From: Serratia odorifera
GTDB taxonomy: Bacteria; Pseudomonadota; Gammaproteobacteria; Enterobacterales; Enterobacteriaceae
NCBI RefSeq assembly: GCF_900635445.1
Contig: NZ_LR134117.1
Location: 4,092,001-4,156,000 of the forward strand
Direction: 5' to 3'
DNA length: 64,000 nt
A program made the translations under genes and the position numbers. Shown piece by piece: positions 1-9,058 of the stretch. The notes under the pieces were generated by a model, which made no database searches, was not told the DNA's origin, and saw only the letters and a program-made list of their open reading frames with translations. Every line of letters starts with the position of its first letter. Positions within the stretch are counted from its first letter, which is position 1.

Positions 1-173
1 GGCTGTCGGGCCAGTTCGTGCGCATTGATACCGATGCCGAATCCGGCCTTGGCACATGGCTGAACGCCCTTGGCGTGCCGCAGGTCGACGCGCCAACCAC
101 CATGATCCGCGGGCGGCAATACCAGCCCGAGCGCATACTGGCGTTCGGGCTGACAACCCAGGCAATGGTCTGA
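1..173 (+). CDS. C-terminal fragment of a probable GNAT-type acetyltransferase
   Basis: The window opens inside a gene. The frame that starts at base 3 is open for 56 codons and stops with TGA at 171-173, sharing one base with the ATG of the next gene (TGATG), so the two are probably translationally coupled. The fragment reads like the tail of a GNAT-family protein, with a D-A-E-S-G-L segment followed by a T-M-I-R-G turn, as in proteins with an Acetyltransf_18 C-terminal domain. The N-terminal acetyl-CoA site is outside the window, so the family call is tentative. Its position at the head of the amidohydrolase/aminotransferase set suggests it belongs to that operon. Confidence 0.4.
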   Translation, partial: LSGQFVRIDTDAESGLGTWLNALGVPQVDAPTTMIRGRQYQPERILAFGLTTQAMV

Positions 174-1099
174 TGAATATCGTCTACAAATCCGAGCCGG
201 CACGCGGCCGCCAGTGGGCCCAATTGCTGGCCCAGTTGGCACCGGAAGCGACCTTTCGCCAATGGCCCGAGGTCGGCGACCCGCAGCAGGTTGATTATCT
301 GATCGCCTGGCAACCGCCACAAAATATCATGCAAACCTTTCCCAACCTTAAGGTGCTGTTTTCGGTCGGTGCCGGCGTCGACCAGTTTGACTATGCCAGC
401 CTGCCGCCTGAACTGCCGGTGGTGCGCATGATCGAACCCGGACTGACCCAGGGCATGGTGGAATACGTCACCTTTGCCGTACTGGCGCTGCATCGCGGCA
501 TGCCGCGTTATCTGCAGCAACAGCGTCAACAGCGCTGGCAGGAACAACCGACGCCGGTCGCCGGCGCCTGCCGGATTGGCGTGATGGGCGCCGGTACGCT
601 GGGTGAAGCGGTGCTGCGGCCGCTGGTGGCGTTCGGCTATCCCTGCGCCAGTTGGAGCCGCTCGGCCAAAACCATCGACGGCGTACGCTGCTACGCTGGC
701 GATGCGCAGTTGGGGGCATTCCTCGCCAGCAGCGATATTCTGGTCTGCCTGCTGCCGCTGACTGCCAGCACCGAGGGCATCCTCAATGCCGCGCTGTTCA
801 ACCAATTGCCGCCGGGGGCGGCGCTGGTTCAGGTCGGTCGCGGCCGGCAGCTCAATCATCAACATCTGCTGGATGCGCTGGACAGCGGCCAACTGTCTGC
901 CGCGGTGATTGACGTGACATCGCCGGAACCGTTGCCGCCAGGGCATGCGTTTTGGCAGCATCCCGCCATCTGGCTTACGCCACACATCGCCAGCCAGACG
1001 CGTCCAGAGAGTGCGGTACAGGCGTTGCTGGACAATATTCGCCGCTTTGAGCGCGGTGAGGCGATGATCGGCACGATCGAACGCACAAGAGGCTATTGA
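173..1099 (+). CDS. D-2-hydroxyacid dehydrogenase, GhrA-like (glyoxylate/hydroxypyruvate reductase family)
   Basis: Predicted 308-residue NAD(P)-dependent D-isomer 2-hydroxyacid dehydrogenase, close in length to E. coli GhrA (312). The Rossmann motif G-x-M-G-A-G-T-L-G lies near residues 143-149. The family Arg follows in V-Q-V-G-R-G-R, and the catalytic His is in the C-terminal W-L-T-P-H-I-A-S segment. The ATG at 173 is chosen because it overlaps the upstream stop and restores the usual family N-terminus; a longer in-frame reading from base 56 would run back through the previous gene. The next gene begins immediately after the stop. Here it probably reduces a 2-oxo acid made by the neighbouring aminotransferase, or runs in reverse; the true substrate cannot be read from sequence. 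Confidence 0.85.
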   Translation: MNIVYKSEPARGRQWAQLLAQLAPEATFRQWPEVGDPQQVDYLIAWQPPQNIMQTFPNLKVLFSVGAGVDQFDYASLPPELPVVRMIEPGLTQGMVEYVTFAVLALHRGMPRYLQQQRQQRWQEQPTPVAGACRIGVMGAGTLGEAVLRPLVAFGYPCASWSRSAKTIDGVRCYAGDAQLGAFLASSDILVCLLPLTASTEGILNAALFNQLPPGAALVQVGRGRQLNHQHLLDALDSGQLSAAVIDVTSPEPLPPGHAFWQHPAIWLTPHIASQTRPESAVQALLDNIRRFERGEAMIGTIERTRGY

Positions 1100-2233
1100 A
1101 TGGATCACCAGCACTTGATCGCGCTGCGGCGCGATCTGCACGCCCACCCCGAATTGGGGTTCGAAGAGCAGCGTACCGCGGCCATGGTGGCGGACTTCCT
1201 GCGTCAACTGGATATCGAGGTGCACTGCGGGGTCGGCAAAACCGGCGTGGTCGGCGTTCTGCGGCGTGGCAGCAGCCCACGCACCGTCGGCCTGCGTGCC
1301 GATATGGACGCGCTGCCAATGGACGATGCCGGGCAACAGGCGTGGCACAGCCGCTATCCGGGGCGCTGCCACGCCTGCGGTCACGATGGTCACACCGCGA
1401 TACTGCTGGGCGCTGCGGCGCAGTTGGCCGGTTCGAGCACCTTTGACGGCAGCGTGGTGTTTATCTTCCAGCCGGCAGAAGAAGGGCTGGCGGGCGCGCA
1501 GGCGATGATTGACGACGGGTTGTTCAGCCGTTTCCCCTGTGACGCGGTCTATGCGCTGCACAACTGGCCGGAACTGCCGCTGGGCACCGCGCAGACACGT
1601 CCGGGACCGATCATGGCCGCCGCCGATCGCTTCGACATCACCGTTAAAGGCGGTGGAGGCCACGCGGCCCAGCCACATCTCACCGCGGATACGCTGCTGG
1701 CAACCAGCGAACTGGTGGTGCAGCTGAATACCATCGTCGCTCGCGCCGTCGATCCCTGCGAACCGGCGTTGCTGACGGTAACCCGCGTGCAGGGCGGTTT
1801 TTCGCACAATATGATCCCGGCCAGCGCCAGCATTACCGGTACGGTGCGCACCTTCGATCCGCAGGTGCAAGACACCATCGAGCAATGTCTGCGCGCCATG
1901 GCGCAGCACGTCACCGCCGCGCACCGCCTGACGGCGGAAGTCAACTACCAGCGCTATTATCCGGCCACCGTCAATGCGCCGCAGCAGGCGGAGATTGCAC
2001 TACGGGCGGCGCACAACGCCGGCCTTGCCGCATCGCTGGCGGCGAAGCCGGCGCTGACCTCGGAGGACTTCGCCTTTATGTTGCAGGCACGGCCAGGCGC
2101 CTATCTGTGGCTGGGATCCGCCGACAGCCGACCGCTGCATCATTCCGCCTACGATTTTAACGACGACGTCATTCCTTACGGCATTCGCTGGTTCTGCGAA
2201 GTGGTGCGTGAAACGCTGCCGATGAAAATTTAG
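1100..2233 (+). CDS. M20 family metallo-amidohydrolase (hippurate hydrolase / N-acyl-amino acid deacylase type)
   Basis: 377-residue M20D-type amidohydrolase. The N-terminus carries R-R-D-L-H-A-H-P-E-L, and the di-zinc ligands appear in order: R-A-D-M-D-A-L-P near residue 68, H-A-C-G-H-D-G-H-T near 92, the Q-P-A-E-E-G catalytic Glu pair near 129, and a His in A-L-H-N-W-P. The dimerisation lid is marked by G-G-G-G-H-A-A-Q-P. Such enzymes remove acyl groups from N-acyl amino acids or open related amides. The gene starts one base after the stop of the dehydrogenase gene and is followed by 118 bp before the aminotransferase. It may free an amino acid that the aminotransferase then uses. Exact substrate unknown. 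Confidence 0.88.
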   Translation: MDHQHLIALRRDLHAHPELGFEEQRTAAMVADFLRQLDIEVHCGVGKTGVVGVLRRGSSPRTVGLRADMDALPMDDAGQQAWHSRYPGRCHACGHDGHTAILLGAAAQLAGSSTFDGSVVFIFQPAEEGLAGAQAMIDDGLFSRFPCDAVYALHNWPELPLGTAQTRPGPIMAAADRFDITVKGGGGHAAQPHLTADTLLATSELVVQLNTIVARAVDPCEPALLTVTRVQGGFSHNMIPASASITGTVRTFDPQVQDTIEQCLRAMAQHVTAAHRLTAEVNYQRYYPATVNAPQQAEIALRAAHNAGLAASLAAKPALTSEDFAFMLQARPGAYLWLGSADSRPLHHSAYDFNDDVIPYGIRWFCEVVRETLPMKI

Positions 2234-2351
2234 TTCATGTATTGGTCCGCATTTCGACAGTTAATGCTGCTGCCATTCCGATTTCGGCAGCAAGAGGAAA
2301 AGGCTTATTGCGATACTTGATCTCAATATTGTCATGCGATGAGGAAGAGAG

Positions 2352-3668
2352 ATGGATAATTTACTGGCTGAGCAGCAGACATTTTCTGACAACGGATTAT
2401 TCCTGGACACGCGGGAAGAACACGTGGCACGCGGCGTGGTCACCGCACACCCGCTGGTGATTGCCAAGGGAAAGGGCGCCGAAGTCTGGGACGTCGAGGG
2501 CAACCGCTATCTGGACTTTGTCGCCGGCATCGGTGTCTTGAACGTCGGGCATAGCCATCCGGCGGTAGTGGCCGCGGTCACCGAACAGCTGCAACAGCTC
2601 TCGCACGCCTGCTTCCAGGTGGCAGCCTATCCGGGGTATATCGAGCTGGCCAGGCGGTTGAATAACGCGGTCGGCGCCGGTGAAAAATTCAAGAGCGTCT
2701 TTTTTACCAGCGGCGCAGAAGCGGTGGAAAATGCGGTTAAAATCGCCCGCGCATACACTAACCGATCGGGGATCGTTGCCTTTGACGGCGCGTTTCACGG
2801 CCGCACGCTGTTAGGCTGCACGCTAACCGGCATGAGTCAGCCTTACAAACAGAACTTTGGGCCATTCCCCGGTGAAATCTACCGCGTGCCGTTCCCCAAT
2901 GCGTTTAACGGTATTTCTGACGGCGACTGCCTGCAGGCGCTGGATACGCTGTTTGCCGTGCAGATAGCGGCGGAACGCGTGGCGGCAATCATTATCGAAC
3001 CGGTGCAGGGCGATGGCGGCTTCCTGCCCGCATCGCCGGCGTTTATGCAGGCATTGCGCGAACTGACCCAGCGTCACGGCATTGTACTGATCTGCGACGA
3101 AGTACAAACCGGCTTTGGCCGCACCGGTAAAATGTTCGGTTTCCAGCACGCCGGCATCGTGCCGGATTTGGTGACCGTGGCAAAAAGCCTCGGCGGCGGT
3201 TTGCCGATCTCTGGCGTGGTGGGCAAGGCGGAAATCATGGAAGCCCCCACCCCGGGCGGCCTGGGCGGCACCTACGGCGGTAATGCGCTGGCCTGTGCGG
3301 CGGCGTTGGCAGTGCTGGACCTGCTGGCCGACGGCTCGCTGTTGGCGCGCGCCAATCAGTTGGGTGGCGAACTTAATGCACGTCTGCATCAATTGGCCGA
3401 CAAGTATGTCTGCATCGGCGAGGTGCGCGGCATCGGCTTTATGCAGGCGGTGGAAATTATCGACGTCGAAAGCGGGTTACCCGATGCGGCACTGACCCAG
3501 CGTATTCTCGACTGCGCCAGCCAGGAAGGTCTGCTGCTGATCAAGTGCGGCATCAAGCGTAATACCGTTCGTTTCCTCGCGCCGTTGGTCACCAGCGACT
3601 CGCAGTTGGAAGAGGCGCTGCACATCTTTGATATTGCGCTGGCCCGCGCCACCGGCAGGCTGGGCTGA
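2352..3668 (+). CDS. Class III PLP aminotransferase, GabT-like
   Basis: 438-residue fold-type I aminotransferase of the ornithine/4-aminobutyrate class. Visible are the phosphate-binding S-G-A-E-A-V-E-N segment, the H-G-R-T stretch, the I-C-D-E-V-Q-T-G-F-G-R-T-G motif with the Asp that pairs with the pyridine nitrogen, and the Schiff-base Lys in V-A-K-S-L-G-G-G-L-P. It resembles GabT, but paralogues act on taurine, diaminobutyrate, beta-alanine and others, so gabT is not assigned. The ATG follows an A/G-rich GAGGAAGAG ribosome site. Lying between an amidohydrolase and an Lrp-type regulator, it fits a degradative pathway for an omega- or diamino acid. Confidence 0.85.
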   Translation: MDNLLAEQQTFSDNGLFLDTREEHVARGVVTAHPLVIAKGKGAEVWDVEGNRYLDFVAGIGVLNVGHSHPAVVAAVTEQLQQLSHACFQVAAYPGYIELARRLNNAVGAGEKFKSVFFTSGAEAVENAVKIARAYTNRSGIVAFDGAFHGRTLLGCTLTGMSQPYKQNFGPFPGEIYRVPFPNAFNGISDGDCLQALDTLFAVQIAAERVAAIIIEPVQGDGGFLPASPAFMQALRELTQRHGIVLICDEVQTGFGRTGKMFGFQHAGIVPDLVTVAKSLGGGLPISGVVGKAEIMEAPTPGGLGGTYGGNALACAAALAVLDLLADGSLLARANQLGGELNARLHQLADKYVCIGEVRGIGFMQAVEIIDVESGLPDAALTQRILDCASQEGLLLIKCGIKRNTVRFLAPLVTSDSQLEEALHIFDIALARATGRLG

Positions 3669-3807
3669 GACGGTTTCCTCATTGATATTCTTATGTTTGT
3701 TTGCGGTACACGACGACGGTATAGCGCGGTAAAACGCTGGCGCCGCCGGCAGAAAGCGTGCTATACCATCGTCATCAGATAACAATTTGGTAACAATGAG
3801 GGGTGTT

Positions 3808-4314
3808 ATGAACGGCTTAATGAAACTGGACCGCATTGACATCAATATTCTGGTACAGCTGCAAAAAGACGGCCGCATCAGCAATGTCAACCTTGCCGAT
3901 GCGGTGGGTCTTTCTCCCAGCCCCTGTCTGCAACGCGTCAAACGCCTGGAGACCGCCGGCTTTATCACCGGCTACGAAGCGCATATCAACCTGACCAAAA
4001 TCACCGATTCGGTAACGGTGTTCACCGAAGTCACATTGTCCGGCCACCGACGTGAAGACTTTATGCGTTTCGAAAACGCCATCCGCGAAGTGGACGAACT
4101 GATGGAATGCCACCTGATCACCGGCGGCTACGATTACCTGTTGCGCTTTATTACCCGCAGCATCGAGCACTACCAGGAAGTGATTGAACAGCTGCTGGAT
4201 GCCAAGGTCGGCATCGACAAGTACTTCAGCTACATCGTGATCAAATCGCCAATCATCAAAAGCAGCGTCCCGCTGCGTTCGCTGATTTCCCGCCATACCC
4301 CGGTGGAATACTGA
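3808..4314 (+). CDS. Lrp/AsnC family transcriptional regulator
   Basis: 168-residue Lrp-type regulator. The N-terminus has the family start L-D-R-I-D-I-N-I-L and a winged helix-turn-helix (N-L-A-D-A-V-G-L-S-P-S-P-C-L-Q-R-V-K-R-L, about residues 27-46). The RAM/effector domain has G-G-Y-D-Y-L-L-R and ends in Y-I-V-I-K. The ATG at 3808 is preferred because GAGGGGT lies just upstream; ATG 3796 is an in-frame alternative. It is on the same strand as the enzyme genes around it and probably controls them in response to an amino acid. The inverted repeat at 4442-4487 is a candidate target. Confidence 0.9.
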   Translation: MNGLMKLDRIDINILVQLQKDGRISNVNLADAVGLSPSPCLQRVKRLETAGFITGYEAHINLTKITDSVTVFTEVTLSGHRREDFMRFENAIREVDELMECHLITGGYDYLLRFITRSIEHYQEVIEQLLDAKVGIDKYFSYIVIKSPIIKSSVPLRSLISRHTPVEY

Positions 4315-4441
4315 TCGCTCACCGCGCGCCAGGGGTGAAGGACCCTACCTCTGGGTTCGCCGTTGCCCCGGCACAAAATTTCATTTCCCTGCCAATTTCG
4401 CCATAAATACGCTGTTATCGCCGCCATTTTGCGAAAACTGC

Positions 4442-4487
4442 GGCTGAATTACGCCATAAACTCATGTTATGTCACGTTAATTCAGCC
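4442..4487. promoter_or_regulatory. Perfect 10-bp inverted repeat in the leader of the GNAT-hyuAB unit
   Basis: GGCTGAATTA (4442-4451) and its exact complement TAATTCAGCC (4478-4487) are separated by 26 bp and end a few bases before the ribosome site of the acetyltransferase gene at 4498. It could be an operator, for example for the adjacent Lrp-type protein, or an RNA hairpin that holds the start region. No U-tract follows, so it is not a simple terminator. Confidence 0.45.
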
Positions 4488-4497
4488 AGGAGCCCGC

Positions 4498-4965
4498 ATG
4501 CTTTCGCCATTTGTTCCGCCCGCTGCCCATTGGCAGCGTAACGATTATCTGCTGAGTACCGATCCCGCGTTGCTTGACGTGGCGTGGGTACATCGACAAC
4601 TCACGCAGCACAGCTACTGGGCCAAAGGACAGTCGCGGGAGACCACCCTGCGGGCGCTGGCCTGCTCGCTGCCGTTCGGCCTTTATCAGCAGCAACGCCA
4701 GGTCGGCTTTGGCCGGCTGATCACCGACTATTGCCGCTTTGCCTACCTGAGCGACGTGATCGTCGATAGCGCTCACCGTGGGCGAGGGCTGGGCGGCTGG
4801 CTGGCCACCTGCGTGACGCAGCATCCCGCGCTACACCAGGTCAAACGCTGGCTGCTGGCCACCGACGATGCCCATCAGATCTATCAACGCGCGGGCTGGC
4901 ATGCGGTCACCCGACCGGAAAGGCTGATGGAATATAGCCGTCCAGCCGGGGAGGAGCGCTCATGA
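4498..4965 (+). CDS. GNAT family N-acetyltransferase
   Basis: 155-residue GNAT protein. Beta-strand 4 and the acetyl-CoA loop are clear: Y-L-S-D-V-I-V-D-S-A-H-R-G-R-G-L-G-G-W-L (near residues 81-100; the V-x-x-x-x-R-G-x-G-x-G pattern), with a C-terminal Y-Q-R-A-G-W strand. The start at 4498 has GCCAGGAG upstream. The stop overlaps the hyuA start (ATGA at 4962-4965), so it is translated with the hydantoinase genes. It may acetylate an intermediate or product of the pathway, perhaps paired with the M20 deacylase, but no substrate can be named. Confidence 0.85.
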   Translation: MLSPFVPPAAHWQRNDYLLSTDPALLDVAWVHRQLTQHSYWAKGQSRETTLRALACSLPFGLYQQQRQVGFGRLITDYCRFAYLSDVIVDSAHRGRGLGGWLATCVTQHPALHQVKRWLLATDDAHQIYQRAGWHAVTRPERLMEYSRPAGEERS

Positions 4966-7022
4966 GCTATCGCGTTGGCGTGGATATTGGCGGCTCGTTC
5001 ACCGATTTTGCCGTATTGGACGAACGCGACAACAGCATTCGCACCCTGAAAGTGCTGTCGCGCCCCGACAGTCCGGGCAGCGAAATTACCACCGGACTGG
5101 CGGCATTACAGCAGCGGGACGGCATCGATCCTCGGCAGATCGCTTACTTTACCCATGGCACCACGGTGGGGGTAAATGCGGTGATCCAGCGCAAGGGGGT
5201 CAAACTGGCGCTGTTCACCACCCACGGCTTTAGTGACGTGCTGGAATTGGCGCGACTGAAGATCCCGCGTATTCATGATTTATTCTCCCGCAGACCGACA
5301 CCGCTGATTTCTCGCGATCGGGTGTTCGGCATCAATGAACGTACCGACAGTGATGGCCGCATTCTGGCGGCGCCCGACCGTCACAGCATAGAGCAGGCGG
5401 TGGCGGCGGCCAGCGCGGCAGGCTGTGCCGGCATCGTGATTTCGCTGCTGCACAGCTACCGCAATCCCGCCAATGAACAGGCGGTGCGCCGGATCATCGC
5501 CGAGATTGCGCCCGATATGCTGGTCTGTTGTTCGGCGGACATCTGGCCCATCATCCGCGAGTACGAACGTACCATTACCGCGGTGATTAATGCCTACGTG
5601 CAGCCGCAGGTGATTGACTATCTGCAGGCCTTTGAACTGGCGCTGAGCGGGATGGGCGTGACGGTACCGCCACGCATTGCCAAGTCCAACGGCGGCGTGA
5701 TGAGCATGGCGCAGGCCAAGGCGGAGTGCGTACAGATGGTACTGTCCGGCACCGCCTCCGGGGTGATCGGTGCCAGCTACATTGCGCAGCGCTGCGGTTT
5801 TGATCGGTTGCTGAGCCTGGATATTGGCGGCACCAGCGCCGACGTGGCGGTGATCGTCAACGGCAGGCCAGAGTATGGCAGCGGTGAAATCATCGGCGAG
5901 TTTCCGATCTATATTCCTTCGGTTTCCGTGACCTCGGTCGGCCAGGGTGGCGGTTCCATCGCCTGGCTCGACCCGTTGGGGGTATTGCAGGTTGGCCCGG
6001 ACAGCGCCGGATCACTGCCCGGACCGGTATGCTTTCAGCGCGGCGGAACGGCGGCCACCGCCACCGATGCCTTTGCCGCCTGCGGCCTGATCGGTCATGG
6101 CGATCTGGGTTACCACGCGGTACAGGTCGACGTGGCTGCCGCCCGGACGGCGATACAGGCATTGGCCGATCCGCTGGGGATCACCCTGGAACAAACGGCG
6201 GAAAATATCATCGCACTGGCCATTTCCGGCATGTACAGCGACACCAGCGGATTGCTGTCCCGCTTTGGCATCGATCCGCGCGAGTTCTGGTTCCTGGCTT
6301 TTGGCGGTGCCGGGCCAATGATGGGCTGTTTCCTGGCGCGTGAATTGAACATGAAAGGCGTGGTAGTGCCGCCAACGCCGGGGGTATTGTCTGCGCTCGG
6401 CGGACTGGTGGCCGATGTGAAGAATGATTTCATCCGCACGCTGTACTGCGATGTTACCGACGACATTGCCGCCGAACTGGCGCGACAGGCCGATCGGTTG
6501 TGCAGCGAGGCGCAAGGCTGGCTGGCGCGGGAATACGGTGACGGACTGGCGCAGACGCTGAGCTTTTCGGCAGACATGCGCTATCGCGGCCAGTCGTTTG
6601 AAATCGAGGTGGCGCTTGACCAGCATGCCTTGGCGCAGGGCGATATTACCGCGCTGCGGGCGGCGTTCAACGCCCATCATCAGCGGCTGTTTGGCCACCA
6701 CGACCCGCAGGCGATGGTGCAGATTATTGCTTTGCGACTGGTGATCGTTTCACCCACCCCCAAACCGGCGCTGATGACGCTGGCTGCGTGCGATGGCCCG
6801 GTTGAGGTGCTGCGCCAGGTGGACGCCTGGATCGACGGGCGCTGGTGGCAGGTTGACGCGGTGTCCCGCGCCACCTTGCGTGCCGGGCATCAGTTCGCCG
6901 GGCCGGCCATTGTGATGCAAGACGACTGCACCACCTGCGTACCGCCGGGTATGCAGGTCAACGTTGACACATTCGGCAACCTGCTTATCACTCCACTGAC
7001 CGAGGCTCATCATGGCAATTGA
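4962..7022 (+). CDS. hyuA: Hydantoinase/oxoprolinase alpha subunit (HyuA, ATP-dependent N-methylhydantoinase A type)
   Basis: 686 residues of the hydantoinase A/oxoprolinase family, an ASKHA ATPase fold. The first phosphate loop is V-D-I-G-G-S-F-T-D near residue 7, T-H-G-T-T-V-G-V-N-A follows near 66, and the second signature L-D-I-G-G-T-S-A-D-V is near 286. The enzyme uses ATP to open five-membered cyclic amides (hydantoins, 5-oxoproline) or, in acetone and acetophenone carboxylases, to activate substrates. It overlaps the acetyltransferase by 4 nt and the beta subunit gene by 11 nt. The substrate is unknown; a short third subunit typical of acetone carboxylase is not seen, which favours a hydantoinase-like role. 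Confidence 0.88.
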   Translation: MSYRVGVDIGGSFTDFAVLDERDNSIRTLKVLSRPDSPGSEITTGLAALQQRDGIDPRQIAYFTHGTTVGVNAVIQRKGVKLALFTTHGFSDVLELARLKIPRIHDLFSRRPTPLISRDRVFGINERTDSDGRILAAPDRHSIEQAVAAASAAGCAGIVISLLHSYRNPANEQAVRRIIAEIAPDMLVCCSADIWPIIREYERTITAVINAYVQPQVIDYLQAFELALSGMGVTVPPRIAKSNGGVMSMAQAKAECVQMVLSGTASGVIGASYIAQRCGFDRLLSLDIGGTSADVAVIVNGRPEYGSGEIIGEFPIYIPSVSVTSVGQGGGSIAWLDPLGVLQVGPDSAGSLPGPVCFQRGGTAATATDAFAACGLIGHGDLGYHAVQVDVAAARTAIQALADPLGITLEQTAENIIALAISGMYSDTSGLLSRFGIDPREFWFLAFGGAGPMMGCFLARELNMKGVVVPPTPGVLSALGGLVADVKNDFIRTLYCDVTDDIAAELARQADRLCSEAQGWLAREYGDGLAQTLSFSADMRYRGQSFEIEVALDQHALAQGDITALRAAFNAHHQRLFGHHDPQAMVQIIALRLVIVSPTPKPALMTLAACDGPVEVLRQVDAWIDGRWWQVDAVSRATLRAGHQFAGPAIVMQDDCTTCVPPGMQVNVDTFGNLLITPLTEAHHGN

Positions 7023-9004
7023 CGGACGTAACCTGCAAATTCTGGCCAACTACTGTGCGGCAGCGGCGGATGCCATGGCCTTTACCCTGATGCGCACCGC
7101 GCATTCGACCTTTGTCAAGGAAACCGAGGATTTTTCCTGCCAGATTGTCAGCCGCAGCGGCCTGGCCTTCGCGTCGCCGCGCAGTTTTGGCGCCCCCTGG
7201 TACAGCGGCATTGACTATGGCCCGGTGCTGGCGCTGATTGACGACTACCAGCCCGGGGATATCTGCATCACCAACGACGCCTACGCTGGCAACGTGGCTA
7301 CCCATTCACCGGATATTCACATCTGGAAGCCGGTATTCCATCAGGGCGAAATCGCCTGCTTTGTGGTCGGGCATATTCATAATACCGACGTTGGCGGCGC
7401 GGTGCCGGCGTCGCTGTCGCGTTCACTGACGGAGATTGTGCAGGAAGGGCTGCGGCTGCCGCCGTTGAAGATCGTCAGCGGCGGCAAGCTGAATCAGGAG
7501 GTCGCCCGCATCATGCGGCTCAACGTACGTGCCCCCGAACAGAACTGGGGTGATTTCAAGGCGCAGCTTGCCTCGGTGAATATCGGCGAAAGCAAAATCC
7601 ACCAGATCATCGCACGTTTCGGCATTGGACGACTTTCTGCTCGGGGTGGAGGAGCTGCTTGACTATGCCGAACGACAGGCGCGGGCGGTCATTGCCACCA
7701 TCCCGGACGGTGACTATTTTTATGCCGATTACGCCGATGAAGACGGCGAGGGCGGTTACCCCTGTCGCATCGCCGTGACGTTGAAGGTCAAGGGCGATGC
7801 GCTTGAGCTGGATTACAGCGGCAGCGATCCCCAGTTGGCCTCGTCGCTCAACATGCCCACCGGCGGGCGCGAACGTCATCCGCTGGCGCTGGTGGGGGTC
7901 ACCTATGTACTTGCCACGCTGGATAATCAGCTGCTGCTCAACGCCGGTACGCTGCGAGCAACGCGAGCCATTCTGCCGCCGGGCACCATTATGAACTGCG
8001 AAGCGCCGGCCGCCGTCGGCATGCGATCGCTGACCTGCGCGATGGCACAGATCGCCACGCTAGGGGCGTTTTCACTGGCCATGCCGCAGCGGTTACCGGC
8101 CAATTCGCCGGGCGGTAATTCGATCGTCAATATCCGTACCGTGGATAGTCAAAACCGCACCGTGGTTGCCTCGCTGGGCCCGGTTGGCGGTGGATCCGGC
8201 GGCACCCCGCGCCACGACGGCCCGGAAGGCTCCGGCGGGCTGTCGGCATTTCTGAAGAACACGCCGATAGAAATCAGCGAAGCCGAGGTGCCAGTGCGCT
8301 TTCTGCGTTATCGACTGGCACCGGACAGCGCCGGTGCCGGGGAATTTCGCGGCGGGCTGGCAACCGAAATGGCATTTGAGGTGTTCGCTCCCAATACCGT
8401 GATCACCGCACGCAACCGCAACCGCTCGGTGTTCGCATCGGCCGGCGCCGCCGGAGGCCAGGCAGGCTCCACCTCCTGGTTTCGTACCACCACGCCAGCG
8501 GGGCAGATCACCGAGCATGGCAATACCGATGTCATCCACTGCGGGCCGGGCGACGTGGTGAGCCTGAAAGGCCCCGGTGCCGGCGGTTACGGCCCGGCAA
8601 AACAGCGCCAGCCGGCCGCCGTACTGCGTGACGTCATTTGCGGCTTTGTTTCCGAACGCGCGGCGCGCCAGCAGTATGGTGTGGTCATCGAGCAAGGCGA
8701 AATCGATCTGCCTGCCACCGCCCGCCTGCGCGCGACGATGGCAGATGCCGGCAGGCAACATTTTGATGTCGGCCCGGCAAGAAGGGCGTTCGAAGCGCTC
8801 TGGACGCCGGCACGTTACCAACTGTTGACGACATTCCTGGCCGATATGCCGGTCGTCTGGCGGCATTTTTTGAAACATCAGGTATTTGCCGCCGTGCAGG
8901 CCGGGGAGTGTGCCGATTTGCCGTTGCCCGTGCAAATGGAGACGATTTTCGGCCGGGTGTTGCAGCGTTTTCCATCGTTGGCGCAACGGTCTGCCGCCAG
9001 TTGA
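7012..9004 (+). CDS. hyuB: Hydantoinase/oxoprolinase beta subunit (HyuB), frameshifted in this sequence
   Basis: Hydantoinase B family subunit, about 663 residues if repaired. The N-terminal part, with M-R-T-A-H-S-T-F-V-K-E-T-E-D-F-S and a G-H-I-H-N-T-D-V-G-G metal site, is open to about 7625. The rest, including G-G-G-S-G-G-T-P and P-G-G-N-S, continues one frame over to 9004. Removing one G near 7627 gives a continuous R-F-G-I-D-D-F-L-L-G joint, so a single extra base explains the break. Together with HyuA it forms the catalytic complex. I treat it as one gene with a probable sequencing indel; a genuine inactivating mutation cannot be excluded from one sequence. Confidence 0.85.
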
Positions 9005-9013
9005 AAATCCCGT

Positions 9014-9045
9014 TGCCGAGTCTGGCCTGATGGGCCGCCTCGGCA
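9014..9045. terminator. Hairpin between convergent hyuB and LysR genes
   Basis: TGCCGAG (9014-9020) pairs with CTCGGCA (9039-9045), and an inner GGCC/GGCC stem with loop TGATG forms the tip. It lies in the 54-bp gap between convergent genes. There is no good U-tract, so its strength as a terminator is uncertain. Confidence 0.5.
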
Positions 9046-9058
9046 AGAAATATGCCCC

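Noticed and set aside
8093..9046. Minus-strand open frame (317 codons) opposite hyuB
   Set aside because: Antisense to conserved hydantoinase B sequence and without family features.
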